Assembly (NCBI GenBank): GCA_017608295.1
Contig: JAFCGF010000003.1
Location: forward strand, 211,590 to 275,589
DNA from: Candidatus Woesearchaeota archaeon
GTDB taxonomy: Archaea; Nanoarchaeota; Nanoarchaeia; Woesearchaeales; JAGVZT01
DNA length: 64,000 nucleotides
Direction: 5' to 3'
The translations under genes were made by a program, and so were the position numbers. Every line of letters starts with the position of its first letter. Positions within the stretch are counted from its first letter, which is position 1. Of this stretch, positions 1 through 11,500 are shown piece after piece. Below the pieces are notes generated by a model that saw only the letters and a list, made by a program, of their open reading frames with translations, made no database searches and had not been told where the DNA came from.

Positions 1-177
1 CGCTGTGATGGCGATATCAGCGCTGCCCCAGTACACTTCAGAGGTACGCGTCTTCGAGCTGCCGCCGATGCTCGGGAAGCCCCCGAGGACGCCGATGACA
101 ATAAGCGCGATGACGATGACCACCGCCAGGATAATCAAGTATTCAGTTGCTGTCTGCCCGCGTTTGTTTGGTCCCAT
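1..177 (-). CDS. Class III signal peptide (pilin-like) protein, partial
   Basis: The first 59 codons of a minus-strand gene run off the left edge. The N-terminus has a short basic stretch (MGPNKRG) followed by QTATEYLIIL and about 20 hydrophobic residues, the archaeal prepilin (class III) signal in which the peptidase cuts before the Gln. The start ATG lies about 25 nt downstream of a strong TATA box, so the transcript is probably leaderless. The next gene to the right has nearly the same N-terminus, so the two look like tandem paralogues. The mature domain is not visible. Confidence 0.8.
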   Translation of the reverse strand, partial: MGPNKRGQTATEYLIILAVVIVIALIVIGVLGGFPSIGGSSKTRTSEVYWGSADIAITA

Positions 178-196
178 GGTATTCACTTCGATTTTC

Positions 197-208
197 TATA
201 TATATAAA
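197..208 (-). promoter_or_regulatory. TATA box of the partial pilin-like gene
   Basis: Minus-strand TTTATATATATAG is centred about 25 nt upstream of the ATG at 177, which suits a leaderless mRNA. Confidence 0.7.
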
Positions 209-210
209 GA

Positions 211-1791
211 TTACTCAAACTCATAGAGGATTCCGTTCTCGCTTCCTACATACACCTTTCCTCTCGCAATAGAGGCAGGGCCCTGCACTCCGTCTGAATC
301 TGGCAGTGTGGACTTCCATGCGATGCTGCCATTGCTTACGTACAGCGCATTCAGTACGCCGTTCCAGTCTCCGACAAAAGCGAGCCCACCCGCCGAGACA
401 GGGCTTGCAGCCCAGCTCCTGGCAGTGAGATTGCCAATCCACTCTAAACTTCCGGTCGAGAGGTTGTAAGCGAAGACATTGGCATAATTATAGGGAGTCA
501 CCATGACAAGCCCCCCTGCGACAACAGGTGCCTGGGCGCTGGGATACAGCTCAAGTGAGGCAGAATAATTGGCTGCCCAAGTTAGTGCCCCGGTGTCCGT
601 GTTCAGGGCGATGAGCGAGAGCTTGTTGCCAGTGCAGCCCGCTACTCCCGCGATGACCTTGTTGCCGCTCACAGTAGGGGTGCCTGTCGCATAGCAGTCG
701 TCCGGAACCCCAGCATTGAGGTCATCAAAGTCAACCTCCCACTGCTGGGTGAGTGATGATATATTGTATGCCACGATGTCTGGGTTTGGATCAGCGCCAA
801 CTATGAGGTTGATAAATACGAGGCTTCCATCTGAGCTTGTACCTGAGCTGTAGCCGCTCGCAGAAGTGATGTTTTCCTGGTAGAGGAGTGTGCCGTCATC
901 AATATCAAAGGCAGAGAGCGTCACTGCGTCTGTCTCCCCTATCCAGAGAGTCTCGTCAAGCAGGGTTATCTGGGAAAAGTCAAAATAATCGCCGTTTGAG
1001 GGAGATGCCTGCCAGAGCAGGGCGCCTGTGAGCTTGTTGCGGCAGGTGAGATTCTCACTCCCGTAGCACACGATGTCCTTGTTCGTTACCGGAGAGGTCC
1101 ACCCCCCTCCTGTAGCAATCCAGAGCTGTTTCTGCATCCTGAGGTCGTAGGCAAGCATGCTGTCTTCTGTGAGGATGTATGCGATATTGTTCTCGATGAT
1201 GGGCTGTGCCTGGATTGCGCCTGCTCCTAGGCTGAACTGCCTCATGGTTTCGTTCGTGAGCGGCGCAGTGCCCGGGTTGAATCCTGTCTTTCCGTCATCA
1301 TATCCGTACGTTGTCCAGTCATACTGCCAGGCGTGCGCGAGGATTTCCGCGCAGTCTCTGGTGTACGGCTCCTGCCCTGTGAATGTCCGGTTCGCTCCAG
1401 TTTCCATGTCACTATAGGTGATGACGACATCATACGTCAGGCTCTCTCCGGGAGTGGTGCAGTTCACATTCCTGCTGGGAATATCCTTCACACCCCCAAT
1501 GGCAAGAGTCTTGTCCTCTGTGTTCAAACGGTTGCCGTCGAGGTAGATATCAGTCACTATGATGATGTCCGGCCGATTGTTGCGGATGGTGAACACTACT
1601 CCAGTAGAGTCCATTACCATGTCATCTATGCCAATCTCTGCGGACTGCCAATACGCGTGAGAACTCTTCTCCTCACCTCCCGGGCCAAGGCCAGGGAAGC
1701 CGCCGAGCACAGCGAGCACGAGCATCGCGAGTACTATGACTACACCAAGAATTATGAGGTACTCAGTAGCTGTCTGACCGCACCGGCTCAT
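211..1791 (-). CDS. Pilin-signal protein with C-terminal PQQ-like beta-propeller
   Basis: 526 residues. Residues 1-35 form a class III prepilin signal (MSRCG, then QTATEYLIIL and a hydrophobic helix). Residues 40-135 look like a small beta domain. From about residue 150 to the end there are repeated blades with the PQQ/WD-like pattern of paired strands and G-x-LxW turns, for example TGALLWQA, TGALTWAA, TGSLEWIG and NGSIAWKS, ending in VYVGSENGILYEFE. About seven blades fit one propeller. I infer a protein anchored by, or assembled into, a type IV pilus-like structure that displays a binding propeller outside the cell. There is no sign of a dehydrogenase active site, so structural or adhesive use is more likely. 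Confidence 0.8.
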   Translation of the reverse strand: MSRCGQTATEYLIILGVVIVLAMLVLAVLGGFPGLGPGGEEKSSHAYWQSAEIGIDDMVMDSTGVVFTIRNNRPDIIIVTDIYLDGNRLNTEDKTLAIGGVKDIPSRNVNCTTPGESLTYDVVITYSDMETGANRTFTGQEPYTRDCAEILAHAWQYDWTTYGYDDGKTGFNPGTAPLTNETMRQFSLGAGAIQAQPIIENNIAYILTEDSMLAYDLRMQKQLWIATGGGWTSPVTNKDIVCYGSENLTCRNKLTGALLWQASPSNGDYFDFSQITLLDETLWIGETDAVTLSAFDIDDGTLLYQENITSASGYSSGTSSDGSLVFINLIVGADPNPDIVAYNISSLTQQWEVDFDDLNAGVPDDCYATGTPTVSGNKVIAGVAGCTGNKLSLIALNTDTGALTWAANYSASLELYPSAQAPVVAGGLVMVTPYNYANVFAYNLSTGSLEWIGNLTARSWAASPVSAGGLAFVGDWNGVLNALYVSNGSIAWKSTLPDSDGVQGPASIARGKVYVGSENGILYEFE

Positions 1792-1813
1792 TGGGAAATC
1801 CCTGGTGAATGGA

Positions 1814-1823
1814 GCTTATAAAG
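1814..1823 (-). promoter_or_regulatory. TATA box of the propeller-pilin gene
   Basis: Minus-strand CTTTATAAGC is centred 27 nt upstream of the ATG at 1791, the spacing expected for a leaderless transcript. Confidence 0.65.
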
Positions 1824-1858
1824 ATTTCTCAAGGGCTTTCCTCGACAAGAATCCAAAG

Positions 1859-1867
1859 ATTTAAATA
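1859..1867 (+). promoter_or_regulatory. TATA box of the surface operon
   Basis: ATTTAAATA. Transcription would begin near 1888-1892, inside the palindrome at 1873-1894, leaving a 5' leader of about 85 nt before the TTG start at 1977. Confidence 0.6.
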
Positions 1868-1872
1868 TGTGC

Positions 1873-1894
1873 TAATTAAGGAATTGCTTAATTA
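1873..1894. promoter_or_regulatory. Operator-like palindrome at the surface-operon start site
   Basis: Perfect 8-bp inverted repeat, TAATTAAG then GAATTG then CTTAATTA. It begins 6 bp after the TATA box and covers the expected transcription start, a classic position for archaeal repressors. The HTH protein encoded as the first gene of the operon is a natural candidate ligand (inference). Confidence 0.55.
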
Positions 1895-1900
1895 CTGAGC

Positions 1901-1963
1901 CTGTAAGAACGGCCATGGTAAAAATCTTACAGAGTAAGTAAAAAGATTCCTAGCGTGTAGGAA
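1901..1963 (+). promoter_or_regulatory. 5' leader with two hairpins ahead of a TTG start
   Basis: Arms CTGTAAGA (1901-1908) and TCTTACAG (1925-1932) pair perfectly around 16 nt. Arms TTCCTA (1947-1952) and TAGGAA (1958-1963) pair around 5 nt. The second hairpin ends three bases before the purine-rich ribosome binding site (GAGGGGGAG, 1966-1974). The pair could regulate translation of the first gene. No known riboswitch was recognised. Confidence 0.45.
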
Positions 1964-1976
1964 AAGAGGGGGAGTA

Positions 1977-2519
1977 TTGGCCAACGGGAGTAATGGCAAG
2001 AGTAGAGACACTTCAAGCGAGAGCATTCTTCTTGCTATAGACAACCTGCTCGGCCACCTCACCGACCGCGGTGACCTTTCTTACACTGAACTCATCGAAT
2101 TCTTGCATGAGCGCCGCCAGGAAAAGGAATCCCCCTCAGTCCCGCTCTCCATATTCAGGAACCGCTCCCTCGGCTCCCTCGAGGCTTTGACGAAATTTCT
2201 CAAGGAGCACCACTCCCTGCAATACAGCGAGATTGCCGCCCTGCTGAACCGCGACGACCGCACTATCTGGTCTACGTATGATTCTGCCCAGAAAAAGCAC
2301 GACGAGCCGAATGTCGTCGATGAGGACAGCCTTTGGGTGCCTGCAGCTGTGTTCGGTGACAGAAGACTCGGCCCATTGGAAGCCCTAAGTATCCATCTGC
2401 GGGACGAGCACGAACATTCCTTCACTGAAATTGGCAGGCTCCTAAACCGCGACACGCGCACTATCTGGACCACGTGCAAGCGCGCCCGCGGAAAGCTCAA
2501 CAGAGGTGGCGCAGAATGA
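1977..2519 (+). CDS. Duplicated helix-turn-helix protein, surface-operon leader gene
   Basis: 180 residues. Two related units at about residues 53-105 and 119-173 share the pattern LG-LEAL-x-L--(E/H)-HS--(Y/F)-EI--LLNRD-RTIW-T, a sigma-70 region 4-like HTH with recognition helix NRDxRTIWxT. A weaker helical unit (residues 15-50) may be a third copy. The start is TTG: no in-frame ATG lies nearby and a GAGGGGGAG ribosome binding site precedes it. The last 4 nt overlap the start of the giant surface-protein gene (ATGA), so the two are translationally coupled. I infer a transcription regulator of its own operon, possibly binding the palindrome upstream. Specificity is unknown. Confidence 0.75.
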   Translation: MANGSNGKSRDTSSESILLAIDNLLGHLTDRGDLSYTELIEFLHERRQEKESPSVPLSIFRNRSLGSLEALTKFLKEHHSLQYSEIAALLNRDDRTIWSTYDSAQKKHDEPNVVDEDSLWVPAAVFGDRRLGPLEALSIHLRDEHEHSFTEIGRLLNRDTRTIWTTCKRARGKLNRGGAE

Positions 2520-5500
2520 GAGTGCGCATCCTCCTGGATAAGCAGAGCAAAATCTACCTCCGCACCATACTTGCCCTCATCATCCTCATGAGCCTGCTCG
2601 GCCTCGGCTATATCGTTGCGCAGTCTCCACTCTTTATCGTCTCGCCTGACCAGCCAAGTTACACTGTCAACGAGACTGTTGAATTCTTTGTCAACACTTC
2701 GGAGCCAGTACAGCTCAGAGTGACTGTTGACAACAACACCTACCTCTTTGCAGGCGAGCCCAACACTTCGGTAGAGTTCCTGCCTCAGGAGCCCGGCTTC
2801 TACACCGTGGAGCTTGTGTCAGGCGCACTAGTTGTGGCGAGCGGCAATTTCACTGTCGTCGCCCTGCCTGAAGCGCTAGTCAACACTACACCGGCGAACA
2901 CGACCCCAGCTAACGTGACAGCGCCCCAGAACTTCACAGGGCCTGTTGTCGAGACGAACAAAGGCCTCTATGAACTGGGAGAGATTGTCATCATCTCAGT
3001 GAGAGGCGACGTGAGGTTCCTGCTCATCACCTTCAACTACACAGTGCCGCACGTCACACCAATCCAGCAGACCATTGTCTTCCGGCCAGACACAGCCGGG
3101 CCGTATGTCATCGAGGCCATGCTGCCGAGCAACCTCACCTATTCCATGAACTTCTCAGTCATCCCGCCGCAGACGACCATAGTCCTCAACCAGTCCATTA
3201 ACCTCACGCTCAATACCACGGAGAACGTGACACAGAACATCACGCTTCCGCCGGGCCTGGCAAAGGCCAACAGGACAAAGCTCAAGAAAGTCTTCAACAA
3301 GACTAAGAAGCTGGACCTCGTGCCTCCAGGCCTTGAGAAAAAGGAGACCAAAGGCAAATCCATCCAAAACGCTCGGGAGACCTATATTGGCAACGGCCAG
3401 TACCAAGTCATCATCTCGAGTGCCACACCTAACCTCTCAGCGAAATCGTACACGCCTGTCCTGACACTCTTCTCGACAAAGCCGAACAAGATGTCCCTGG
3501 CCATCCCTGATGCTGACCCGGCAGATGTCATTATCCTTAACGCCGAGCTCCTCGATTCCTCCGGCGGTTCTGTTGATGTCACCTCGCTTATCACGCCCAA
3601 TGCTGACGGCGAGTTCGAGCTCGACCTCAAGCCCGGAAGGGAGTTCAGGCCAGGGCTGTATTCCCTGAAAGTTGATGTGTCCGTCGACGGCGTTGTGCAG
3701 CAGTACGAGCAGGACTTCGCCTGGGGAGTGCTTGCTGTCAACACCCATAAGAGTATCTACTCGCCGGGAGAGGAAGCCTTCATCAGCCTTGGAGTGCTGA
3801 ATGAGCTTGGCCAGCCCCTCTGTAACGCTGACGTTGACGTGACCCTAACCGCTCCTGACAAAAGCGTCGTGACGCTCAGCACTTTAGACGGTACCATCAC
3901 CATCAGCGACACCTGCGCCCTCCTTGCCTACACCGAGATGCCGGATTACTATGGATACTACGATACCTCGGACGCTGGCCTTTACATTATGGACATCACT
4001 GCAGTCACTGCGAACGGCATGTACTCCATCACCGATGCCTTCCTTGTTGAGGACATCCCGGAATTTGATGTGGAGCGCCAGGGTCCCACGAGAATCTACC
4101 CTGTCGATCCGTACAACATGACCTTTGTCATCACTCCGACTGCCAACTACACCGGCACTGTGACAGAATATGTGCCTGACACCTTCGCCATCACCCCGCA
4201 GGGAGGCCTCACTGTCCAGCCGACAGCGGACGCCCTCGAGCTCACCTGGGATGTTAACTTCACTGCCGGAGACATGTACACTCTGCAGTACGAGTTTGAC
4301 GCCCCCGACATATCTCCGGAGTTCTATACCCTTGGCCCCCTCAGGATAGGCCTGTGGGAAGAGGCTCGCGAATGGCAGATTGCCTCAGACGACACACATC
4401 TCGCCAATGCCACTACATGCTATGAAGATAACTTGGGCGCTTCTGGCTATCCCACAACGGCCTGCGACAGCGCGCTCACTGCCACCCATGATAACGACAA
4501 CACCTACGAGACACTGGCACCCGGGGCCAATGATTATTCCAGTGTGATGACCCATCATGTGTGGGCTGCACCCGTAGGCTGTACCCTCACCCAGGTGCAG
4601 GCGTGCTATGTGTGGTGGCACAGCGATGTCAAGACTTGCCAGGGTACCTATTACACGCGCACAGGAGGCAACCCGGTCACACAGGTATCTGCTGCCTGCC
4701 TTGAGGCAGACCCCTCTGACACTATTTGCACAGATATCACTGCAGGATGGGCGACTGACTGCTCAGACTTCGCAGTTGATGGGGATGTCAAGCTGTATGC
4801 CCAGGCCCAGGCATCTGGTCCGGGAGAGACCTTCACCGTTGACCTGTTCCAGTTCAACGTGACGTACACTATTGCGGGAGCTGGCTATCCCAACTGGAGC
4901 ATCGAGCGCGTAAATCCTGAGCCGTACCAGGGGCAGTTGTCGCAGTTCAACGTGACATGGCATGACGACGATGCTTTGAGCCACTACAGGTTCTCCCACA
5001 ACGCCTCAGGCACGTGGGTGGACTCCGACTGGATTGCTTTCACCGGCACCACGAAAGATTATTCCATTAATGACACTACGTTTTACCAGGAGCCCGGTAC
5101 TCTGATTGCCTGGCACTTCACCGCAAATGATTCTGGTGACCGACTCAATGAGACCGACAACTTCACGTTTGTTGTTGGAGGAGTAAAGTGGAACCACTCA
5201 GGCTTCACCATCCCAACAGCAGAGCAGTTCACAGCCCAGCCATCGAACACGGTCAGCATAGAGGGCTACAACAACAACACTGATGTGAACATCTCCTGTA
5301 CTATCGGCGACTGCACTGTCATTTGGTTCAACGTGACCAAGCCATTCTCAGTGAACGGCTCCACAGCTGAAGTGCAGTTCAACTGCTCGACAGATACTCC
5401 AGGATTCTTCTCGGCGAACTTCAGCGTGATAAGCCAGAACGACACCCTTCCGCACAACGTGTCGGTGAACTGCACCATCACGGAGGATACGTATCCCACA

Positions 5501-8500
5501 TGGATTACTGTTGGCACAAACCACAGCCCAATCTACCAGTATGATACTGTGTTGTTCAACGCGACCTGGGACGATGACAATAACCTGAGCCGCTACTGGT
5601 TCGGCATTAACCAGAGCGGAGATTGGTTCAACAGCTCAGCAGAGTCGTTCCCACAGCTCTCTTTAACAGGGAATTTCTCAGTCAACGAGACCCGCATAGT
5701 GGCAGAGCCAGGCACTAACATCTCGTGGATATTCTTCGCGAATGATACAGTGGGATACGAGAACCGCACGTATATCCAGCAGTTCATCGTGGCAGGTATC
5801 ATATGGAACCAGACAACCCTTGACCTCGGCACTGCGAACCAGTACGAGCCTTGGCTCGAGAACAATATCACCATTGAGGCCTATGCAGCAAACGCTAATG
5901 TTGTTGTTACCTGTTATGAGGGAGATTGCAGCGAGATAAGGGATAATTTCTCAGACAATGACAATCTCGATGAGGAGTTCGTCTCTGTCCTGTTCAACTG
6001 CTCAACAGAGGCCCCAGGGGTATTCAACGCAAATTTTAGTGTAGTGAGCACAGTTAATGATAATAATGTACACAACCTTTCTGTCACGTGCACTGTGCTT
6101 CCGGACATATATCCAAACTGGAGCAACCCCCTCGTCGTCCCGGAGCCCTACCAGGGCCAGCTGGCACAGTTCAACATGACTTGGCATGATGACGTCGGGC
6201 TGAGCCATTATAATTTCTCACACAACGCCTCTGGCACGTGGGTGGACACCGGTTGGATAGCATTTTCCACCACGCAGAACTATTCCATTAACAACACCAT
6301 CTTCTACCAGGAGCCCGGTACTCTCATTGCTTGGAGGTTCGCAGGGAATGACTCTGTGGACCAGTTCAATGTGAGTGATAACTTCACCTTTGTGCTTGGA
6401 GGCGTGAAATGGAACAACTCAGGCTTCACTATCCCGAGTGCAGAGCAGTTTACAGCCCAGCCCTCAAATACTGTTAGCATAGAAGGCTATAACAACAATA
6501 CCTATGTGAATGTCTCCTGTGCAGTGGGCGATTGCACTGTCATCTGGTTCAACGTGACCGAGCCATTCTCGGTGAACGGCTCCACAGCTGAAGTGCAGTT
6601 CAACTGCTCGACAGATACGCCGGGATTCTTCTCAGCGAATTTCAGCGTGATAAGCCAGAATGACACTCTGCCGCATAATGTCTCAGTGAACTGCACCATC
6701 ACACCGGACTCATATCCCGCATGGAGCAATGAACTAGTCATACCAGAGGTCTACCAGGGCCTGTCCTCGCAGTTCAACGTCACGTGGACAGATGGGAATT
6801 CCTTGAGCCACTATAACTTCAGCTACAATGGCTCTGGCACGTGGGTGCACACTGGTTGGATTGCCTTCACCGGCACTACACAAGACTATTCCATCAATGA
6901 CACAACCTTCTATCAGGAGCCCGGTACGCTTATCTCGTGGCGCTTCGCAGCCAATGATTCTGTTGATCAGGAGAATATCACCTCTAACTTCACCTTTGTA
7001 GTCGGAGGCGTTAAATGGAACCAGTCAGGCCTCACTATAGCTTCAGCAGCGCAGTTCGCTGCCCAGCCCTCGAACACAGTGAAAATCGAGGGCTACAACA
7101 ACAACACGAATGTTAATATCACCTGTTACGAAGGGGACTGCGGTGTCATCTGGTTCAATGTCACTGCTGGCGAACAGGTGAATGGCACAACCGCTCTGAT
7201 TCAGTTCAACTGCTCGACCGCTAACTTCGGCACGTTCAGCGCGAACTTTAGCGTGAACAGCTCCAATGACACCCTGCCGCACAATCTCTCGGTCAACTGC
7301 ATTATCACTGAAGACATCCCTCCAAACTGGACTGAGCCGTTTGTCACTCCTGAGCCCTATCAGGGCAGGACTTCGCAGTTCAACGTGACGTGGCAGGATG
7401 ACGCCAGCCTCTCTCACCATAGCTTTTCCCACAACGCGAGCGGCACATGGGTGGACTCTGACTGGGTCTCCTTCGGTGGCACGCTTAACTCCTCAATCAA
7501 TGACTCTATTTTCTACCAGGAGCCAGGCACCCTTATCGCATGGCACTTCAGGGTGAACGACTCTGCCAACCAATTCAATGAGAGCGACAACTTTACCTTC
7601 GTGCTCGGCGGAGTGAAGTGGAACCACTCGGGCTTCACTATTCCAACAGCAAGGCAGTTCACTGCCCAGCCCTCAAACACAGTCAGCATTGAGGGCTACA
7701 ACAACAACACAGATGTGAACATCTCCTGTGCTGTTGGCGACTGCACCACTATTTGGTTTAACGTGACTGAGCCCTTCCAAGTGAACGGCACAGTCGCGGA
7801 AATACAGTTCAACTGCTCGACAGATAACTTTGGCTTCTTCTCGGCGAACTTCAGCGTGATAAGCCAGAACGATACCCTGCCGCACAACATCTCAGTGAAC
7901 TGTACAATAACTGAGGACACGTATCCCAACTGGAGCATTGAGCGCGTCACTCCTGAGCCCTACCAGGGCCAGTCTGCGCAGTTCAATGTGACATGGCATG
8001 ATGATGTTGGACTTAGCCACTACAACTTCAGCCACAACGCCTCTGGCACCTGGCTGGAGACTGGCTGGATTCCCTTTTCCAGCACGCAGAACTATTCCAT
8101 CAACGACACCATATTCTACCCGGAGCCCGGTACCCTGATTGCCTGGAGATTCGCCGCGAATGACTCAGCGGACCAGTTCAACGTAACTGATAACTTCACC
8201 TTTGTGCTTGGAGGCGTAAAATGGAACCACTCTGGCTTCACTATCCCCACAGCAGAGCAGTTCACAGCCCAGCCTTCGAACACGGTGAAAATTGAGGGCT
8301 ATAACAACAACACGTATGTGAACATCTCCTGCGCTGTCGGCGATTGCACCATAATCTGGTTCAACGTGACTGAGCCCTTCTCTGTCAATGGCTCTGTCGC
8401 TGAGATCCAGTTCAACTGCTCTACAGATACTCCTGGGTTTTTCTCAGCGAACTTCAGCGTGATAAGCCAGAACGACACCCTGCCACACAACGTCTCGGTG

Positions 8501-11500
8501 AACTGCACTATCACAGATGACACATTCCCCACATATGCCAGTGTAAGCGCTAACCAGAGCCCAATCTACCAGTTCGACGATGTCCGCTTCAACGGTACCT
8601 GGAATGACGACAACGGCATGAGCCACTTCTGGTTCGGCATCAATGAGACCGGAGACTGGTTCAACACCTCAAGAGATGTGTTCCCGCAGGCAGGTGCCAG
8701 CGCTAATTTCTCACTTAACGTGACGCGGATATTCGCTGACCCGGGAACAAACGTCTCATGGCTCTTCTTCGCGAACGACTCGGCAGACCAGGAGAACAGA
8801 ACCTCTGTCTATAGCTTCATTGTAGGTGGCATCATATGGAACCAGACCACGCTCGACCTTGGCACAACGAGCCAGTACTACCCCTGGCTCGAGAGTGAGG
8901 TTATGGTAGAAGCATACTTGACCAATGCAGCTGATGTGGTGAACTGCTACGAGGGAGATTGTGCTGAGATTATGCATAACTACACTGACAACGAAAACCC
9001 TGTGAACAGGTTCATAGCTGTGCAGTTCAACTGCTCGACAGAGGCATCAGGGACGTTCAATGCGAACTTTAGCATTAAGAGCTTCAACGACCCCGACCTT
9101 CATAATATCTCAGTGACCTGCGTTATAAAAGAGGACGTGTATCCCTACTGGAGCAATGAGCTCGTCACCCCAGAGCCCTACCAGGGACATTATGTGCAGT
9201 TCAATGTGAGCTGGACAGATGATCTTGGCCTGAGCATGTGGAACTTTTCAATGAACAGGACAGGCAGCTGGCTTATGGAGCCAGGTGCCGCGTTCGTAGA
9301 CCAGACAGCAAACCACTCCCTCTTCAACTATACGTTCTATGATGAGCCGGGCACGCTTATCTCGTGGAACTTTGAGGTTAATGATACAGGTAACAAAGTC
9401 AACATGACGACAAACTTCACTTTCATCATGGGCGGCGTGAAGTGGAATGACTCAGGGCTCACCATAGCGACAGCAGAGCAGTTCACAGCCCAGCCGACAA
9501 ACACCGTGAAAATCGAGGGCTACAACAATAATTCATATGTGATGGTGACGTGCATTGAGGGCGACTGCGGCAACATCACCGCGAATTTCACAAATGGTGA
9601 AGCAGTGAATGGCACCACCGCTCTTGTGCAGTTCAACTGCTCAACAGATGCTTACGGGACCTTCTCGGCGAACTTCAGCGTGAACAGCACCAACGACACC
9701 CTGCCGCATAACATCTCCGTGAACTGTACTATTGATGAAGACATGTATCCGGCGTGGAGCGACGAGCTCGTCATCCCGGAGCCCTACCAGGGCCAGTCCA
9801 CACAGTTCAACGTGACCTGGACAGACGATAACGCCATGAGCCACTACAATTTCTCCACAAACGCTTCTGGCACCTGGCTGCATACTGGCTGGATTGCATT
9901 CACTGGTACTACTCAGGATTATTCCATCAACGACACTGTATTCTATCAGGAGCCGGGCACGCTGATATCGTGGCGCTTCGCAGCTAATGACTCCCATGAT
10001 TATGAGAACATCACGAGCAACTTTACCTTCGTACTCGGCGGAGTGAAATGGAACCAGTCCGCTCTCTCTATCGCGACAGCAGAGCAGTTCACAACGCAGC
10101 CCGTGAATACTGTGAAGATAGAGGGCTACAACAACAACACAGATGTGAACATTTCCTGCACTGTAGGTGACTGCACTAATATATGGTTCAACGTGACTGA
10201 GCCCTTTTCAGTGAACGGCTCTGTCGCTGAAGTGCAGTTCAACTGCTCGACAGCCACATATGGCACCTTCTCAGCGAACTTCAGCGTGATAAGCCAAAAT
10301 GATACCCTGCCACACAATCTCTCAGTGAGCTGCACCATCACCGCAGACACGTTCCCGGCGTGGAGCAACGAGCTCGTCACTCCCGAGCCCTACCAGGGCC
10401 AGTCAACGCAGTTTAACGTGACGTGGACAGACGACAATGCCCTGAGCCACTACAACTTCTCTACCAACGCCTCTGGCACCTGGCTGCATACCGGCTGGCT
10501 CCCCCTGGGAAGCACGTCCAACTATTCCATCAACGACACTATCTTTTATCAGGAAGCAGGCACATTAGTGTCCTGGCGCTTCGTGGTGAATGACTCAGCA
10601 GACCAGGAAAACTTTACGACAAACTTTACCTTCGTGCTTGGAGGTGTCAAATGGAACCAGTCCGCCCTGTCCATCGCAACAGCAGAGCAGTTCACTGCCC
10701 AGCCGACAAACACAGTGAAAATTGAGGGCTACAACAACAACACGTATGTGAACATCTCCTGTGCTGTCGGCGATTGCACTACAATCTGGTTTAACGTGAC
10801 TGAGCCTTTCTCAGTGAACGGTTCTGTAGCTGAAGTGCAGTTCAACTGCTCGACACTGACTCCCGGGACGTTCTCAGCGAACTTCAGTGTGATAAGCCAG
10901 AACGACACCCTGCCACATAACCTGTCAGTGAGCTGTACCATCACCGAGGACACGTATCCGGCGTGGAGTAACGAGCTTGTCATCCCTGAACCCTATCAGG
11001 GCCAGTCCACACAGTTCAACGTGACGTGGACAGACGACAATGCTCTAAGCCATTATAACTTCTCCAGCAACGCTTCTGGCACATGGCTGCATACTGGCTG
11101 GATTGCATTCACTGGTACTACTCAGGGTTATTCCATCAACGACACTATTTTCTATCAGGAGCCGGGCACGCTGATATCGTGGCGCTTCGCAGTCAATGAC
11201 TCCCACGATTATGAGAACATCACGAGCGACTTTACCTTCGTGCTTGGCGGAGTGAAGTGGAATCAGTCCGCTCTCTCTATCGCGACAGCAGAGCAATTCA
11301 CGGCCCAGCCTATAAACACCGTGAAGATTGAAGGCTACAATAACAACACAGATGTGAACATCTCCTGCACTGTAGGTGACTGCACTAACATATGGTTCAA
11401 CGTGACTGAGCCCTTCTCAGTGAACGGTTCTGTCGCTGAGATACAGTTCAACTGCTCGACAGATTCGTATGGCACCTTCTCAGCGAACTTCAGTGTGATA

